The position numbers were made by a program, and so were the translations under genes. A stretch of DNA of 11,638 nucleotides, taken from assembly GCA_949742895.1 (NCBI GenBank), contig CATJRT010000150.1:1-11638 (forward strand). Reading direction: 5' to 3'. Under the pieces are notes generated by a model. It was not told the DNA's origin. It made no database searches and saw only the letters and a list, made by a program, of their open reading frames with translations. This document shows positions 1-6,589 of the stretch, piece by piece (within the stretch, counting starts at the first letter, position 1; each line of letters opens with the position of its first letter). Origin of the DNA: an uncultured Eubacteriales bacterium (GTDB taxonomy: Bacteria; Bacillota_A; Clostridia; Oscillospirales; Oscillospiraceae).

Positions 1-122
1 CTTGGTAGTAAATTCGTAGTAATTGGGGTGGTCTGTTGTCAGGAAATGCGGCGTAATGCGCTGTTTCACAAGGTTTTGCCGGTTCTCACAAAATATTTGG
101 ATTAGAAATGGCCCATAGCATA

Positions 123-150
123 TTGACTATTTTTAGAATTGTGCTATAGT
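123..150 (+). promoter_or_regulatory. Sigma-70-type promoter for the DUF6076-like gene
   Basis: A -35 box TTGACT (123-128) is separated by 16 bases from a -10 box TATAGT (145-150). A TG one base upstream of the -10 (142-143) gives an extended -10. The start codon at 242 lies about 85 bases beyond the expected transcription start. An AGAGGAGA ribosome binding site at 228-235 serves the ATG. The leader repeats the octamer TAGTCTAC at 147-154 and 215-222, with no known meaning. Confidence 0.65.
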
Positions 151-241
151 CTACTTGCGAGCAACTTCATAGTAACACACTCGAAAAGAGTTGTCAACCA
201 TTTCAAAAAAATAATAGTCTACCACGAGAGGAGATATTTCC

Positions 242-997
242 ATGAGATTTCCCAGACTGACATTTCCATTGACCGCCGATTTTGGCAGCGATGGATATTG
301 GATCAATGATAAGGGCCCATTCCAGTACGGCGCCGCCGTGACAGAGTTTTTCTGCGGGGATGATTTGACGGACAACGTGGGCGATAGCCTGCTGCTGATG
401 CGGAGACTGGAGAAGCTGCTCCAGGCATTTGGTGGGCATCTCCATCCATATGCACAGGAGCAGTCGGTATCTCGTGGGCCCTTTTCCTGGCTGGAGGAAA
501 TGGCTGTGGAGAGCTCCGTCCGCTTTGTATCCCGCCCTGCTGATGGGAGCGGAAATGCGATAGCGGAGCGCTGGACAGTTTCCTGCCTGAGGGACTTCCT
601 GTACCTGGAGCTGGGCAAGGCAATAGAACACGGGAATGCCCCGCGGCAGTGCCGGTTGTGCGGGCATTGGTTTCTCCACGAGCAGGGGGACAAGACGGTG
701 TACTGTGGACGTGTCGCGCCGAGTGAGACGGAAAAGACCTGCCGGGAGGTGGGGGCGCGGGCCGTCTTTGAGAACAAGATCCGGGCGGAGGAGACGTGGA
801 AGCTCTATAAGCGGGCGTACAAAAAATACTATGCCCGGGTGATGAAGGGGAACATGGACCGTGAGGAATTCAACGCCTGGGTGGAACACGCCGCCGCCCA
901 GCGGGATTTTACCATTGAGCTGCTGAAGGTGGCGAAGTCGGAGGAGGAGCGGGCGCGGCATATCGAGACGCTGCGGGAGGATCTGAACCGGCTGTGA
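242..997 (+). CDS. DUF6076-like protein with a four-cysteine zinc-binding motif
   Basis: The product is 251 residues and probably cytoplasmic, with no signal peptide or membrane segment. Its centre has C137-x2-C140, then C155 and C167, a pattern expected to bind zinc. The C-terminal half is charged and helical (LYKRAYKKYYARV near 188-200, then MDREEFNAWV). This layout, with a variable N-terminal half, a Cys motif and a basic helical tail ending in coiled-coil-like sequence, is what I recall for DUF6076 proteins, common in Firmicutes accessory regions and of unknown function. The ATG at 242 follows a clear ribosome binding site and promoter. It stands alone, and an integrase remnant follows it, which suggests mobile-element surroundings. 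A nucleic-acid-binding role is possible from the zinc motif but is not shown. The family name comes from memory of the motif layout, without a profile search. Confidence 0.75.
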   Translation: MRFPRLTFPLTADFGSDGYWINDKGPFQYGAAVTEFFCGDDLTDNVGDSLLLMRRLEKLLQAFGGHLHPYAQEQSVSRGPFSWLEEMAVESSVRFVSRPADGSGNAIAERWTVSCLRDFLYLELGKAIEHGNAPRQCRLCGHWFLHEQGDKTVYCGRVAPSETEKTCREVGARAVFENKIRAEETWKLYKRAYKKYYARVMKGNMDREEFNAWVEHAAAQRDFTIELLKVAKSEEERARHIETLREDLNRL

Positions 998-1018
998 GGC
1001 CCGCTGACAGCGGCGGCG

Positions 1019-1380
1019 TTCTCTTTGTAGACACTGGTGCAAAGCATGGAGCAGCTTTGAAATAAAAGAGATCAGCTTTTTCAACTTGATCTTCCTGATG
1101 CAGGGGATGGTGTACGTCTCAATTATCAGCTTGTAGCGATCCACTGTGGTTTGCCGAACATTGGGCTGGGTGTGGAGATTGTACCAGGCGCGAAGCTAAC
1201 TGGCCACGGTGTACTCGTCGGTGCGGGTGACATCCACCTGCTGGGTTTGCTCCACCGCCGCTCTGAGTGTCTCCCTGGTTTCCTCCTGGGTGCGGCCCAG
1301 GACGTTTTTGATGATGCGCTTGCCGGTGTCGGGATTGCGGTATAGCGGCCCACCCAGCGCCTGTCAAAATGTTTACGCAG
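1019..1380 (-). pseudogene. Decayed tyrosine recombinase (phage/ICE integrase) N-terminal fragment
   Basis: Read on the minus strand, 1380 to about 1333 gives RRWVGRYTA, typical of the arm-DNA-binding domain of Tn916-like integrases. One base of frame is then lost, and the next frame reads NPDTGKRIIKNVLGRTQEET, AAVEQTQQVDVTRTDEYTVAS, then a TAG stop at 1198-1196 where the family usually has Trp. It resumes in frame as LRAWYNLHTQPNVRQTTVDRYKLIIETY, the start of the SAM-like core-binding domain. Homology fades near 1020. The catalytic domain (R-H-R-Y) is absent. With a frameshift, a nonsense codon and both ends missing, this is a remnant. It shows that an integrative element once inserted or recombined here. 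The fragment is too short to name the element family more precisely. Confidence 0.75.
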
Positions 1381-1389
1381 ATTTGAAAT

Positions 1390-1427
1390 AAATTGCGCAA
1401 AATAGTATTTGCTATTTTGCGCAATTT
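1390..1427. repeat. Perfect 16-bp inverted repeat with TTGCGCAA cores
   Basis: Bases 1390-1405 (AAATTGCGCAAAATAG) are the exact reverse complement of 1412-1427, with a six-base spacer. Each arm contains the self-palindrome TTGCGCAA, so the structure is a nested palindrome about 21 bases centre to centre. It lies just before the integrase remnant on the minus strand and about 80 bases upstream of the likely promoter of the transporter operon. It could be an operator bound by two dimers, a mobile-element end or a weak terminator. A T-rich stretch follows on the plus side. Confidence 0.7.
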
Positions 1428-1506
1428 GTTTTGTCATTGTGCCCAATCAAAAATATACATTTCTTGCGCTCAAATGTGGCAAAATTGTTAGAAGTGCCAA
1501 AGGTTA

Positions 1507-1535
1507 TTGCGGAAAGCAAAAACAGTTTATATAAT
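1507..1535 (+). promoter_or_regulatory. Likely promoter of the TRAP transporter operon
   Basis: A consensus -10 box TATAAT (1530-1535) lies 17 bases after a weak -35 box TTGCGG (1507-1512). Transcription from about 1542 would leave a leader of roughly 100 bases before the lipoprotein start at 1644. The poor -35 suggests activator help. An inverted repeat ACATTT-9-AAATGT (1457-1477) lies about 30 bases upstream of the -35. Confidence 0.5.
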
Positions 1536-1560
1536 GCGTACAAGGTTCAGAACAGCAAAA

Positions 1561-1634
1561 GTTTTCCTGGCCAGGAATCAAATTCGTGTTCTGATACGAA
1601 AACATCCCATTAACCAACCAATTCCAGGAAGGAG
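1561..1634 (+). promoter_or_regulatory. Structured 5' leader with palindrome TTCCTGGCCAGGAA and strong ribosome binding site
   Basis: A perfect 14-bp palindrome TTCCTGGCCAGGAA sits at 1564-1577. A small hairpin TTCGT-8-ACGAA follows. The sequence CCAGGAA recurs at 1624-1630 and runs into the ribosome binding site AGGAAGGAG (1626-1634). The 5' arm TTCCTGG (1564-1570) can therefore pair with bases overlapping the ribosome binding site. This could be an operator or a translational switch. No known riboswitch class is recognised. Confidence 0.35.
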
Positions 1635-1643
1635 AAATATATC

Positions 1644-2684
1644 ATGAAAAAGTTTGCTTCCCTTGCGCTGGCCCTTGTCATGATGCTGGGCCTTGTGTCC
1701 TGCGCCACCGGGGACACGACCCCATCCACCGCACCGACCACCCCCGCAGCCAGCACAGAAACCCCCTCTGGTAACGAAACCCCAGCCGGGAGCAATGTGG
1801 AAATGCCCGCTTTCGTCACTGTAGGCACCGGCGCCACCGGCGCGGCCTTCTATCCCATCGGCGTATCTATGGCCGATATCCTGACCAACAGCTTCAACAT
1901 CCAGGCTACGGCGCAGGTCACCGGCGGCGCGCTGGAAAACCTCCAACTGGTTCAGGAAGGAACCATCGACCTGGGTATTACTATGGGCAACTCCGCCCAG
2001 GCAGCCTATGAGGGTACCGGCGACTACGAGGGCACCCCCTACACCAATGTCAGCGCCCTGTTCGGTGGCCTTTCCAAGGGCTTTTTCCAGGTGGTTGTTC
2101 TGGAGGACAGCCCCATCCAGAGCATGAAGGATTTGATTGGGAAAAAGGTGTGCATGGGCCCCGCGGGCAACGGCGCCATCAGCGTGGCGGCCACGATCTG
2201 GAACGCTTACGGCTTCGGCGTGGACGATGTGAATGCCACTTATCTGGCCTATGATGACGGCATCAGCCAGCTCACCGACGGCAACTGCGACGCGGTGGTG
2301 GTACAGGCGGCCATCCCCTCCTCCGCCATCCAGGAGCTGGCCGCTTCCGGCAAGGGCTACCGCTTCATCCCCGTGGAGCAGGAAATCGCCGACAAGCTGT
2401 GCGAGGAGTATCAGTACTTCGGTTACGACACGCTGAAATCCACGGTCTACGACAACAACCCCGTGGACACCCAGACCATGATCATTACCAACATGGTGGT
2501 TGTCCGCGCCGATCTGGACGAGGACGTGGTCTATGAGATGACCAAGGCCATGTTTGAGAACCTGGACAAAATCAAGGAGTCCCACAAGGCGGCCAGCGGC
2601 CTGTCTCTGGAGGGGGCCGTCCGTACCTCCATCCCCCTGCACCCCGGCGCTGAGCGCTACTTCAAAGAGATCGGGGCGATGTAA
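1644..2684 (+). CDS. TAXI-family TRAP transporter substrate-binding lipoprotein
   Basis: The 346-residue product is the extracytoplasmic binding component of a TRAP secondary transporter of the TAXI type, which captures small organic acids and hands them to the membrane permease. A lipoprotein signal is clear: MKK, a hydrophobic core, then LVSC with the lipidated cysteine at residue 20. A Thr/Pro/Ser-rich tether (about 21-50) follows. The family signature TVGTGATGAAFYPIG comes next, and the rest matches the expected two-lobe periplasmic-binding fold (for example LVQEGTIDLGITMGNSAQAAYEG). The ATG has an AGGAAGGAG site nine bases upstream. The permease gene begins three bases after the stop, so the two are co-transcribed. 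Length is normal for the family. The ligand cannot be predicted from sequence. Known or presumed TAXI ligands are acids such as glutamate or other carboxylates. Confidence 0.93.
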   Translation: MKKFASLALALVMMLGLVSCATGDTTPSTAPTTPAASTETPSGNETPAGSNVEMPAFVTVGTGATGAAFYPIGVSMADILTNSFNIQATAQVTGGALENLQLVQEGTIDLGITMGNSAQAAYEGTGDYEGTPYTNVSALFGGLSKGFFQVVVLEDSPIQSMKDLIGKKVCMGPAGNGAISVAATIWNAYGFGVDDVNATYLAYDDGISQLTDGNCDAVVVQAAIPSSAIQELAASGKGYRFIPVEQEIADKLCEEYQYFGYDTLKSTVYDNNPVDTQTMIITNMVVVRADLDEDVVYEMTKAMFENLDKIKESHKAASGLSLEGAVRTSIPLHPGAERYFKEIGAM

Positions 2685-2687
2685 GCC

Positions 2688-4565
2688 ATGGCGGAACGGG
2701 ATGATAAACTCCGCGTAAGTCTGTGCCGGATCTTATATATCGTCACAGCCGTGGTCTACCTGTACACGGCAGGTTTCGGCTCCTTCTCCGACATGACCCA
2801 GCGGGCGCTGCTGATCACAGTATGCGGCTTCACTATTTTTTTAAGAAAGCCCATCCAAATCAAAAAAGCGCAGACCGCCGTCACCCGTGTGCTGGATTGG
2901 GTATTTGCCATCGCGTTCAGCGCGGCCGGCATCTACATCATGGCCATCTGGAATGACCGCACCGCCAAAGTGGGCGCGCCGCCCCAGCAGGACATTATCA
3001 TGGCCACAGTCATGATCGTGCTGCTGCTGTTCGCCACCTATAAGGCAACGGGTTGGCCCCTGGTCATCACCTGCGTCATCTTCCTGATTTATACGGCGGT
3101 GGGTCCGTACCTCCCCTCCATCCTGGCCCACCGCGGCGAGACCTGGACCCGCACGGCCAACTTCATGTATGTCTCTACCGGCAGCATTTTCGGCGTGCCT
3201 GCAGGTATCGCCGCTACCTACATTATCAGCTTTGTGATTTTCGGCGCCTTCTTGGAGCGCTTCGGTGCGGGCCAGTGGTTTGTGGACCTGGCTTACGCCG
3301 GGACCGGGCGCTTCCGGGGCGGCCCGGCTAAGACCAGCATCGCATCCAGTGCTTTGATGGGCATGATCTCCGGCTCTCCCGCCGCCAACGTTGTAACCAC
3401 CGGCGCGTTCACCATCCCCCTGATGAAGCGCACCGGCTATAAGGATTACGAGGCGGGCGCGGTGGAGGCCGTGGCCTCCACCGGGGGGATGTTCACCCCG
3501 CCCATCATGGGAGCCGCGGCCTTTATGATGGCCCAGTATCTGGACGTCCACTATATTGAGGTGGCGAAAGCGGCCATTGTGCCCGCCTGCCTGTATTACC
3601 TGTCCCTGATGCTGGTGGTGGACTCCATCGCCGTCAAAAATCACCTGGTGGGGCTGCCCAAGGATCAGCTTCCCAGCATCAAGGAGATCATGTTGACCCG
3701 GGGTCAGCTGGGCATTCCCATCATCTTCGTCATCGCCGTAATTCTCATGGGCTGGAGTCCCATGAAGGCCGCCTTCTGGGGCACTGTGGCGGTGGTGCTG
3801 GTGGCCTGCATCCGCAAAGAGACCCGCCCCACCGTCAAGTCCTTCCTTGAAGCATTGGAGAGCGGCACCAAGAGCGTTGCCAATATCGTGATCTCCTGTG
3901 CTGCTGCGGGCATCATTGTGGGCGTGATCTCCATGACCGGCCTGGCCACCAAGTTGAGCTACACGCTGGTGAGCATCTCCGGCGGAAACATTTATATCGC
4001 CGCCGTCCTCACCGCCATCATCACCATTATTCTGGGCTGCGGTATGCCCCCCACGCCCACCTACGTGATCCTGTCCGTGGTGCTGGTCAACCCGCTGACC
4101 CAGATGGGGGCGTCGGCCCTGTCCGCCCATATGTTTATCTTCCTGTTTGCCTGTATCGGCGCACTGACGCCGCCGGTGGCCATCACCGCTTATACCGCCG
4201 CTGCCATCGCCAAATCCGACCCCAACAAGACCGGGATTCGCGCCTTCCGTATGGGGCTTGTGGCCTACATCATCCCCTTCATCTTCCTGCTCAGTCCGGC
4301 TATCCTGCTGGTGGGTTCTACGGCAGAGGTTCTGATGGCTGTGATCACCTCGGTTGTGGGTATTTTCTGCCTCACCGGCGCGGTAGAGGGTTATATCTTC
4401 CAATACTGGAGCGCGGTGCCCCGGATCCTGCTGGCCATAGCCGCCGTACTGATGCTGATTCCCGGCACTGTGACCGACATTGCGGGTATCGTGTGCATTC
4501 TGGCCGCGTGGCTGGTCAACCGCTTCCTGCTGAAACCGAATATGGAGGCGACACAGGATGCCTAA
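2688..4565 (+). CDS. TRAP transporter fused permease (DctQ-DctM type, TAXI family)
   Basis: This 625-residue, strongly hydrophobic membrane protein joins the small (four-helix) and large (about twelve-helix) TRAP permease units in one chain, as is usual for TAXI systems. Roughly the first 145 residues hold the DctQ-like helices. The DctM part follows, with the conserved stretch GRFRGGPAK (207-215), SGSPAANVVTTGAFTIPLMK (about 228-247) and EAVASTGGMFTPPIMGAAAF (about 260-279). The second half has the matching repeat with GCGMPPTPTYV (450-460) and LTPPVAI (493-499). It would import the ligand of the upstream lipoprotein using a cation gradient. The ATG lies three bases after the lipoprotein stop and has only a weak ribosome binding site, so translational coupling is likely. 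The end overlaps the amidohydrolase start by eight bases. Confidence 0.95.
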   Translation: MAERDDKLRVSLCRILYIVTAVVYLYTAGFGSFSDMTQRALLITVCGFTIFLRKPIQIKKAQTAVTRVLDWVFAIAFSAAGIYIMAIWNDRTAKVGAPPQQDIIMATVMIVLLLFATYKATGWPLVITCVIFLIYTAVGPYLPSILAHRGETWTRTANFMYVSTGSIFGVPAGIAATYIISFVIFGAFLERFGAGQWFVDLAYAGTGRFRGGPAKTSIASSALMGMISGSPAANVVTTGAFTIPLMKRTGYKDYEAGAVEAVASTGGMFTPPIMGAAAFMMAQYLDVHYIEVAKAAIVPACLYYLSLMLVVDSIAVKNHLVGLPKDQLPSIKEIMLTRGQLGIPIIFVIAVILMGWSPMKAAFWGTVAVVLVACIRKETRPTVKSFLEALESGTKSVANIVISCAAAGIIVGVISMTGLATKLSYTLVSISGGNIYIAAVLTAIITIILGCGMPPTPTYVILSVVLVNPLTQMGASALSAHMFIFLFACIGALTPPVAITAYTAAAIAKSDPNKTGIRAFRMGLVAYIIPFIFLLSPAILLVGSTAEVLMAVITSVVGIFCLTGAVEGYIFQYWSAVPRILLAIAAVLMLIPGTVTDIAGIVCILAAWLVNRFLLKPNMEATQDA

Positions 4566-5574
4566 CGCCATTGATATGTTTAACCACTACCTGCCCCCGG
4601 AGTATTACGACAAGATCATCGCCCTGGGGGGCAGCGCCCACATGATGAAGCGTGCCCGGGCCATGCCCGCCATGAGCGACATTGACTACCGCCTGCGGCT
4701 GATGGACACCTTCGAGGGTTACCAGCAGATCCCCTGTGTGGTTAGCCCAAACGTGGAGCAGCTGGTGGCCCCGGAACATACTGCCGAGCTGGCCCGCTTT
4801 GCCAACGAGTGTTTTTATGAGCTGTGCCAAAAGTACCCGGATAAATTTCCCAGCTTCGTGGCCGTGCTGCCCCTGGATGACATGGACAAAGCCTGCCGGG
4901 AGGCGGAGTACGCGGTCAAGCAGTTGGGCGCGGCGGGGGTGCAGATTTTCACCAACCAGGACGGCCATGCGGTGGACAGCCCGGAGTTCTTCACGCTGTA
5001 CGACAAGCTCCACGAGTTGGACTCCATTCTCTGGATCCATCCCGCCCGCACCGCAAACCAGCCCTACTATGCCGGGGAGGAGTTGGAGAAATACGAGCTG
5101 TGGTGGACCATGATGTGGCCCATTGAGACAACCATGGCGGCTTCCCGCCTGGTCTACGCCGGCCTGTTCCAGCGCTGCCCCAACCTGAAGGTCATTCTGC
5201 ACCACGCCGGCGGCATGATCCCCATGGAGGAGGGACGGCTGGAAAACGGGCTGAAGCTCTACTCTACCCGCACCGCGCCGGAACTTCAGCACCTGGTGGA
5301 GAGCCCCGTGAGGGACAAGGTGCAGATCGACGAGTTCAGGAAGTTCTACGCCGACTGTGCCACCTTCGGCAGCCAGGCCGCCATTGAGTGCGCCCTGCAC
5401 TTCTTCGGGCCGGATCATATGCTGTTTGCCAGCGACCTGCCTTTCGACCCGGAGGACGGCTTCGGCTATGTGCGCCGCACCCTGCGGGACATTGGAAATC
5501 TGCCGGTGCCGGACAATCAGAAGGATGCGCTGCGCTTTAAAAATGCCCTGCGGCTGATGGGCCGGATGGCATAA
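4558..5574 (+). CDS. Amidohydrolase-superfamily protein, ACMSD-like (Amidohydro_2)
   Basis: The 338-residue product belongs to the amidohydrolase TIM-barrel branch that includes ACMSD, gamma-resorcylate and 2,3-dihydroxybenzoate decarboxylases and related hydratases/hydrolases. Visible metal and active-site landmarks are IDMFNHYLPP at 5-14, LWIHPAR (H161), ILHHAGGMIP (H216/H217) and FASDLPFDP (D293). The first His of the usual HxH pair is Phe here (F8-N-H10). From memory, a subset of ACMSD-like proteins also lacks it. Metal binding may therefore be altered, with decarboxylase-like chemistry one option. The ATG overlaps the end of the permease gene by eight bases, with GGAGG at 4544-4548 upstream. 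The enzyme is therefore the third gene of the transporter operon and probably acts first on the imported compound or on a later intermediate. No signal peptide is seen. The exact reaction is unknown. Confidence 0.85.
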   Translation: MPNAIDMFNHYLPPEYYDKIIALGGSAHMMKRARAMPAMSDIDYRLRLMDTFEGYQQIPCVVSPNVEQLVAPEHTAELARFANECFYELCQKYPDKFPSFVAVLPLDDMDKACREAEYAVKQLGAAGVQIFTNQDGHAVDSPEFFTLYDKLHELDSILWIHPARTANQPYYAGEELEKYELWWTMMWPIETTMAASRLVYAGLFQRCPNLKVILHHAGGMIPMEEGRLENGLKLYSTRTAPELQHLVESPVRDKVQIDEFRKFYADCATFGSQAAIECALHFFGPDHMLFASDLPFDPEDGFGYVRRTLRDIGNLPVPDNQKDALRFKNALRLMGRMA

Positions 5575-5593
5575 GCTCCATGACGCAAAATGG

Positions 5594-5630
5594 CGGCGCA
5601 CACCGAACAAGGCGTTTACGGTGTGCGCCG
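5594..5630. terminator. Terminator hairpin shared by convergent genes
   Basis: A perfect 12-bp stem (5594-5605 with 5619-5630, CGGCGCACACCG and its complement) closes a 13-base loop between the amidohydrolase stop (5574) and the regulator stop (5650). On the minus strand it is followed by CCATTTTG, a short U tract. On the plus strand there is no U tract, so termination of the transporter operon may be weaker or factor-assisted. Confidence 0.7.
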
Positions 5631-5649
5631 TCCGCGCAAATCCAACAGG

Positions 5650-6510
5650 TCACAGCTTCTTCAGCGCCCGGTTGCGGTACTGCAGGGGCGACATCCCCTC
5701 GGCCTGCCGAAAACTGCGGATAAAGTGGGAGGCGCTGGCAAAGCCCACCTGGGGCGCGATGTACTGTACCGCGTCGGAGCCGTTGAGCAGGAGATCCTTT
5801 GCCTTGGACAGACGCGCCATAACCACGTATTGCTTATAGGCATAGCCGGTCACATTTTTGAAGCTGTGGCTCAGATAGTACTTGTTGATGTAAAACCGGG
5901 TGGCGACGGTTTCCAGCTGGAGGTCGTCTGCCAGATGGGATTCGATGTAGTTCTGAATGTCGAAGATCACATCCTGGCCCGCCTGCTTCCGGGTCCCAGG
6001 AAAGGCGCCTGGGTTGCGGCGGTACATATACACCAAAATATCCCGCATTTTACTGGCAATCAAATAATCCCAATAGGGTTTGCGGTGCTGGTATTCCCGC
6101 ACCATGATGTCCAGCATATGGGCGTAATGGGTCAGTTCCTCCGGCGAACACGCATACTGATGGCAGAAGCCCTCCGGCCTCTGCTTGAAGATGGACAGCA
6201 GCAGCGGGTCGTGGATCAGCGTGGTCAGCGCGTCATTGGAAAACCGTGCGGTATAACGGTCATAGCCCTCGCTGTGGGAGAGGATGAAGTGGTTTTCCAA
6301 GTTGCTGATGCACAGCGCGGTTCCTGGTTCCACATGGTAGACCCGCCCTTCCACGTTGAACTCCGCCGTTCCGCCCACATTGAGCAGAAATTCACACAGA
6401 TAGTGAAAATGAGGCGCCTTCTGCTGGACATCCGGGGCCATGTAGCTCTGGACGGCGTCCTGCCGGTGGGTGATCCGGATATCCGTATCCGGTAAAAACC
6501 GCTCTGCCAT
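5650..6510 (-). CDS. AraC-family transcriptional regulator with N-terminal cupin
   Basis: The 286-residue product is a ligand-responsive DNA-binding regulator. The N-terminal half reads as a small-molecule-binding cupin: PHFHYLCE (33-40), then GRVYHVEPGTALCI (about 55-68). The C-terminal hundred residues hold the two helix-turn-helix motifs of AraC/XylS proteins, with LETVATRFYINKYYLSHSFK (about 199-218) and the signature GFASASHFIRSFRQAEGMSPLQYR (about 256-279). I chose the ATG at 6510 because GGGGAGG lies seven bases upstream on the minus strand. An in-frame upstream ATG at 6555 would overlap the promoter and lacks such a site. The gene sits between the transporter operon (convergent) and the redox operon (divergent), a common position for a local activator of both. 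Activation is inferred from the family and from the weak -10 of the divergent operon. Confidence 0.92.
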   Translation of the reverse strand: MAERFLPDTDIRITHRQDAVQSYMAPDVQQKAPHFHYLCEFLLNVGGTAEFNVEGRVYHVEPGTALCISNLENHFILSHSEGYDRYTARFSNDALTTLIHDPLLLSIFKQRPEGFCHQYACSPEELTHYAHMLDIMVREYQHRKPYWDYLIASKMRDILVYMYRRNPGAFPGTRKQAGQDVIFDIQNYIESHLADDLQLETVATRFYINKYYLSHSFKNVTGYAYKQYVVMARLSKAKDLLLNGSDAVQYIAPQVGFASASHFIRSFRQAEGMSPLQYRNRALKKL

Positions 6511-6532
6511 GGAGACACCTCCCCTTGTGCCC

Positions 6533-6562
6533 ATCATACCACAGCTGCCAAGCATTTGACAA
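6533..6562 (-). promoter_or_regulatory. Extended -10 promoter of the AraC-type regulator gene
   Basis: On the minus strand a -35 box TTGTCA (plus-strand 6557-6562) is followed after 18 bases by a -10 box TATGAT (6533-6538) preceded by TGG, an extended -10. The start codon at 6510 lies just downstream, after the GGGGAGG ribosome binding site. Confidence 0.6.
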
Positions 6563-6575
6563 CTGCATTTGAGAA
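6552..6575 (+). promoter_or_regulatory. Tandem 11-bp direct repeat, candidate regulator operator
   Basis: GCATTTGACAA (6552-6562) and GCATTTGAGAA (6565-6575) match at ten of eleven positions with a 13-base period. They cover the -35 box of the regulator promoter and a plus-strand TTGACA (6556-6561) that has no good -10 partner. This fits an AraC-type site giving autorepression and activation of the divergent operon. A CATTTGAG octamer also occurs on the minus strand at 1476-1469, upstream of the transporter promoter. Function is inference. Confidence 0.45.
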
Positions 6576-6589
6576 AGGGTGAAGATTTT

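Noticed and set aside
1..105. Open frame running in from the left edge to a TAG at 103-105 (34 codons), possibly the end of an upstream gene
   Set aside because: The peptide matches nothing I recognise and is short enough to be chance.
203..1144. 313-codon minus-strand frame covering the DUF6076-like gene
   Set aside because: Only its first ~45 codons carry the integrase remnant; the rest is the antisense of the plus-strand gene.
1578..2642. 354-codon minus-strand frame opposite the TAXI lipoprotein
   Set aside because: Low-complexity Gly/His/Val composition, antisense to a confident gene, no ribosome binding site.
2841..4571. 576-codon open frame on the minus strand opposite the TRAP permease
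   Set aside because: It is Gly/His/Gln-rich, has no recognisable domain and lies entirely antisense to a clear family member; it is a product of high GC codon usage.
5590..6495. 301-codon plus-strand frame opposite the AraC-type regulator
   Set aside because: The AraC signature and promoter are on the minus strand; this frame lacks a ribosome binding site and recognisable motifs.
6511..6555. Upstream in-frame start for the AraC-type regulator at 6555
   Set aside because: It would place the promoter -10 inside the gene and lacks a ribosome binding site, whereas ATG 6510 has GGGGAGG at the right distance.
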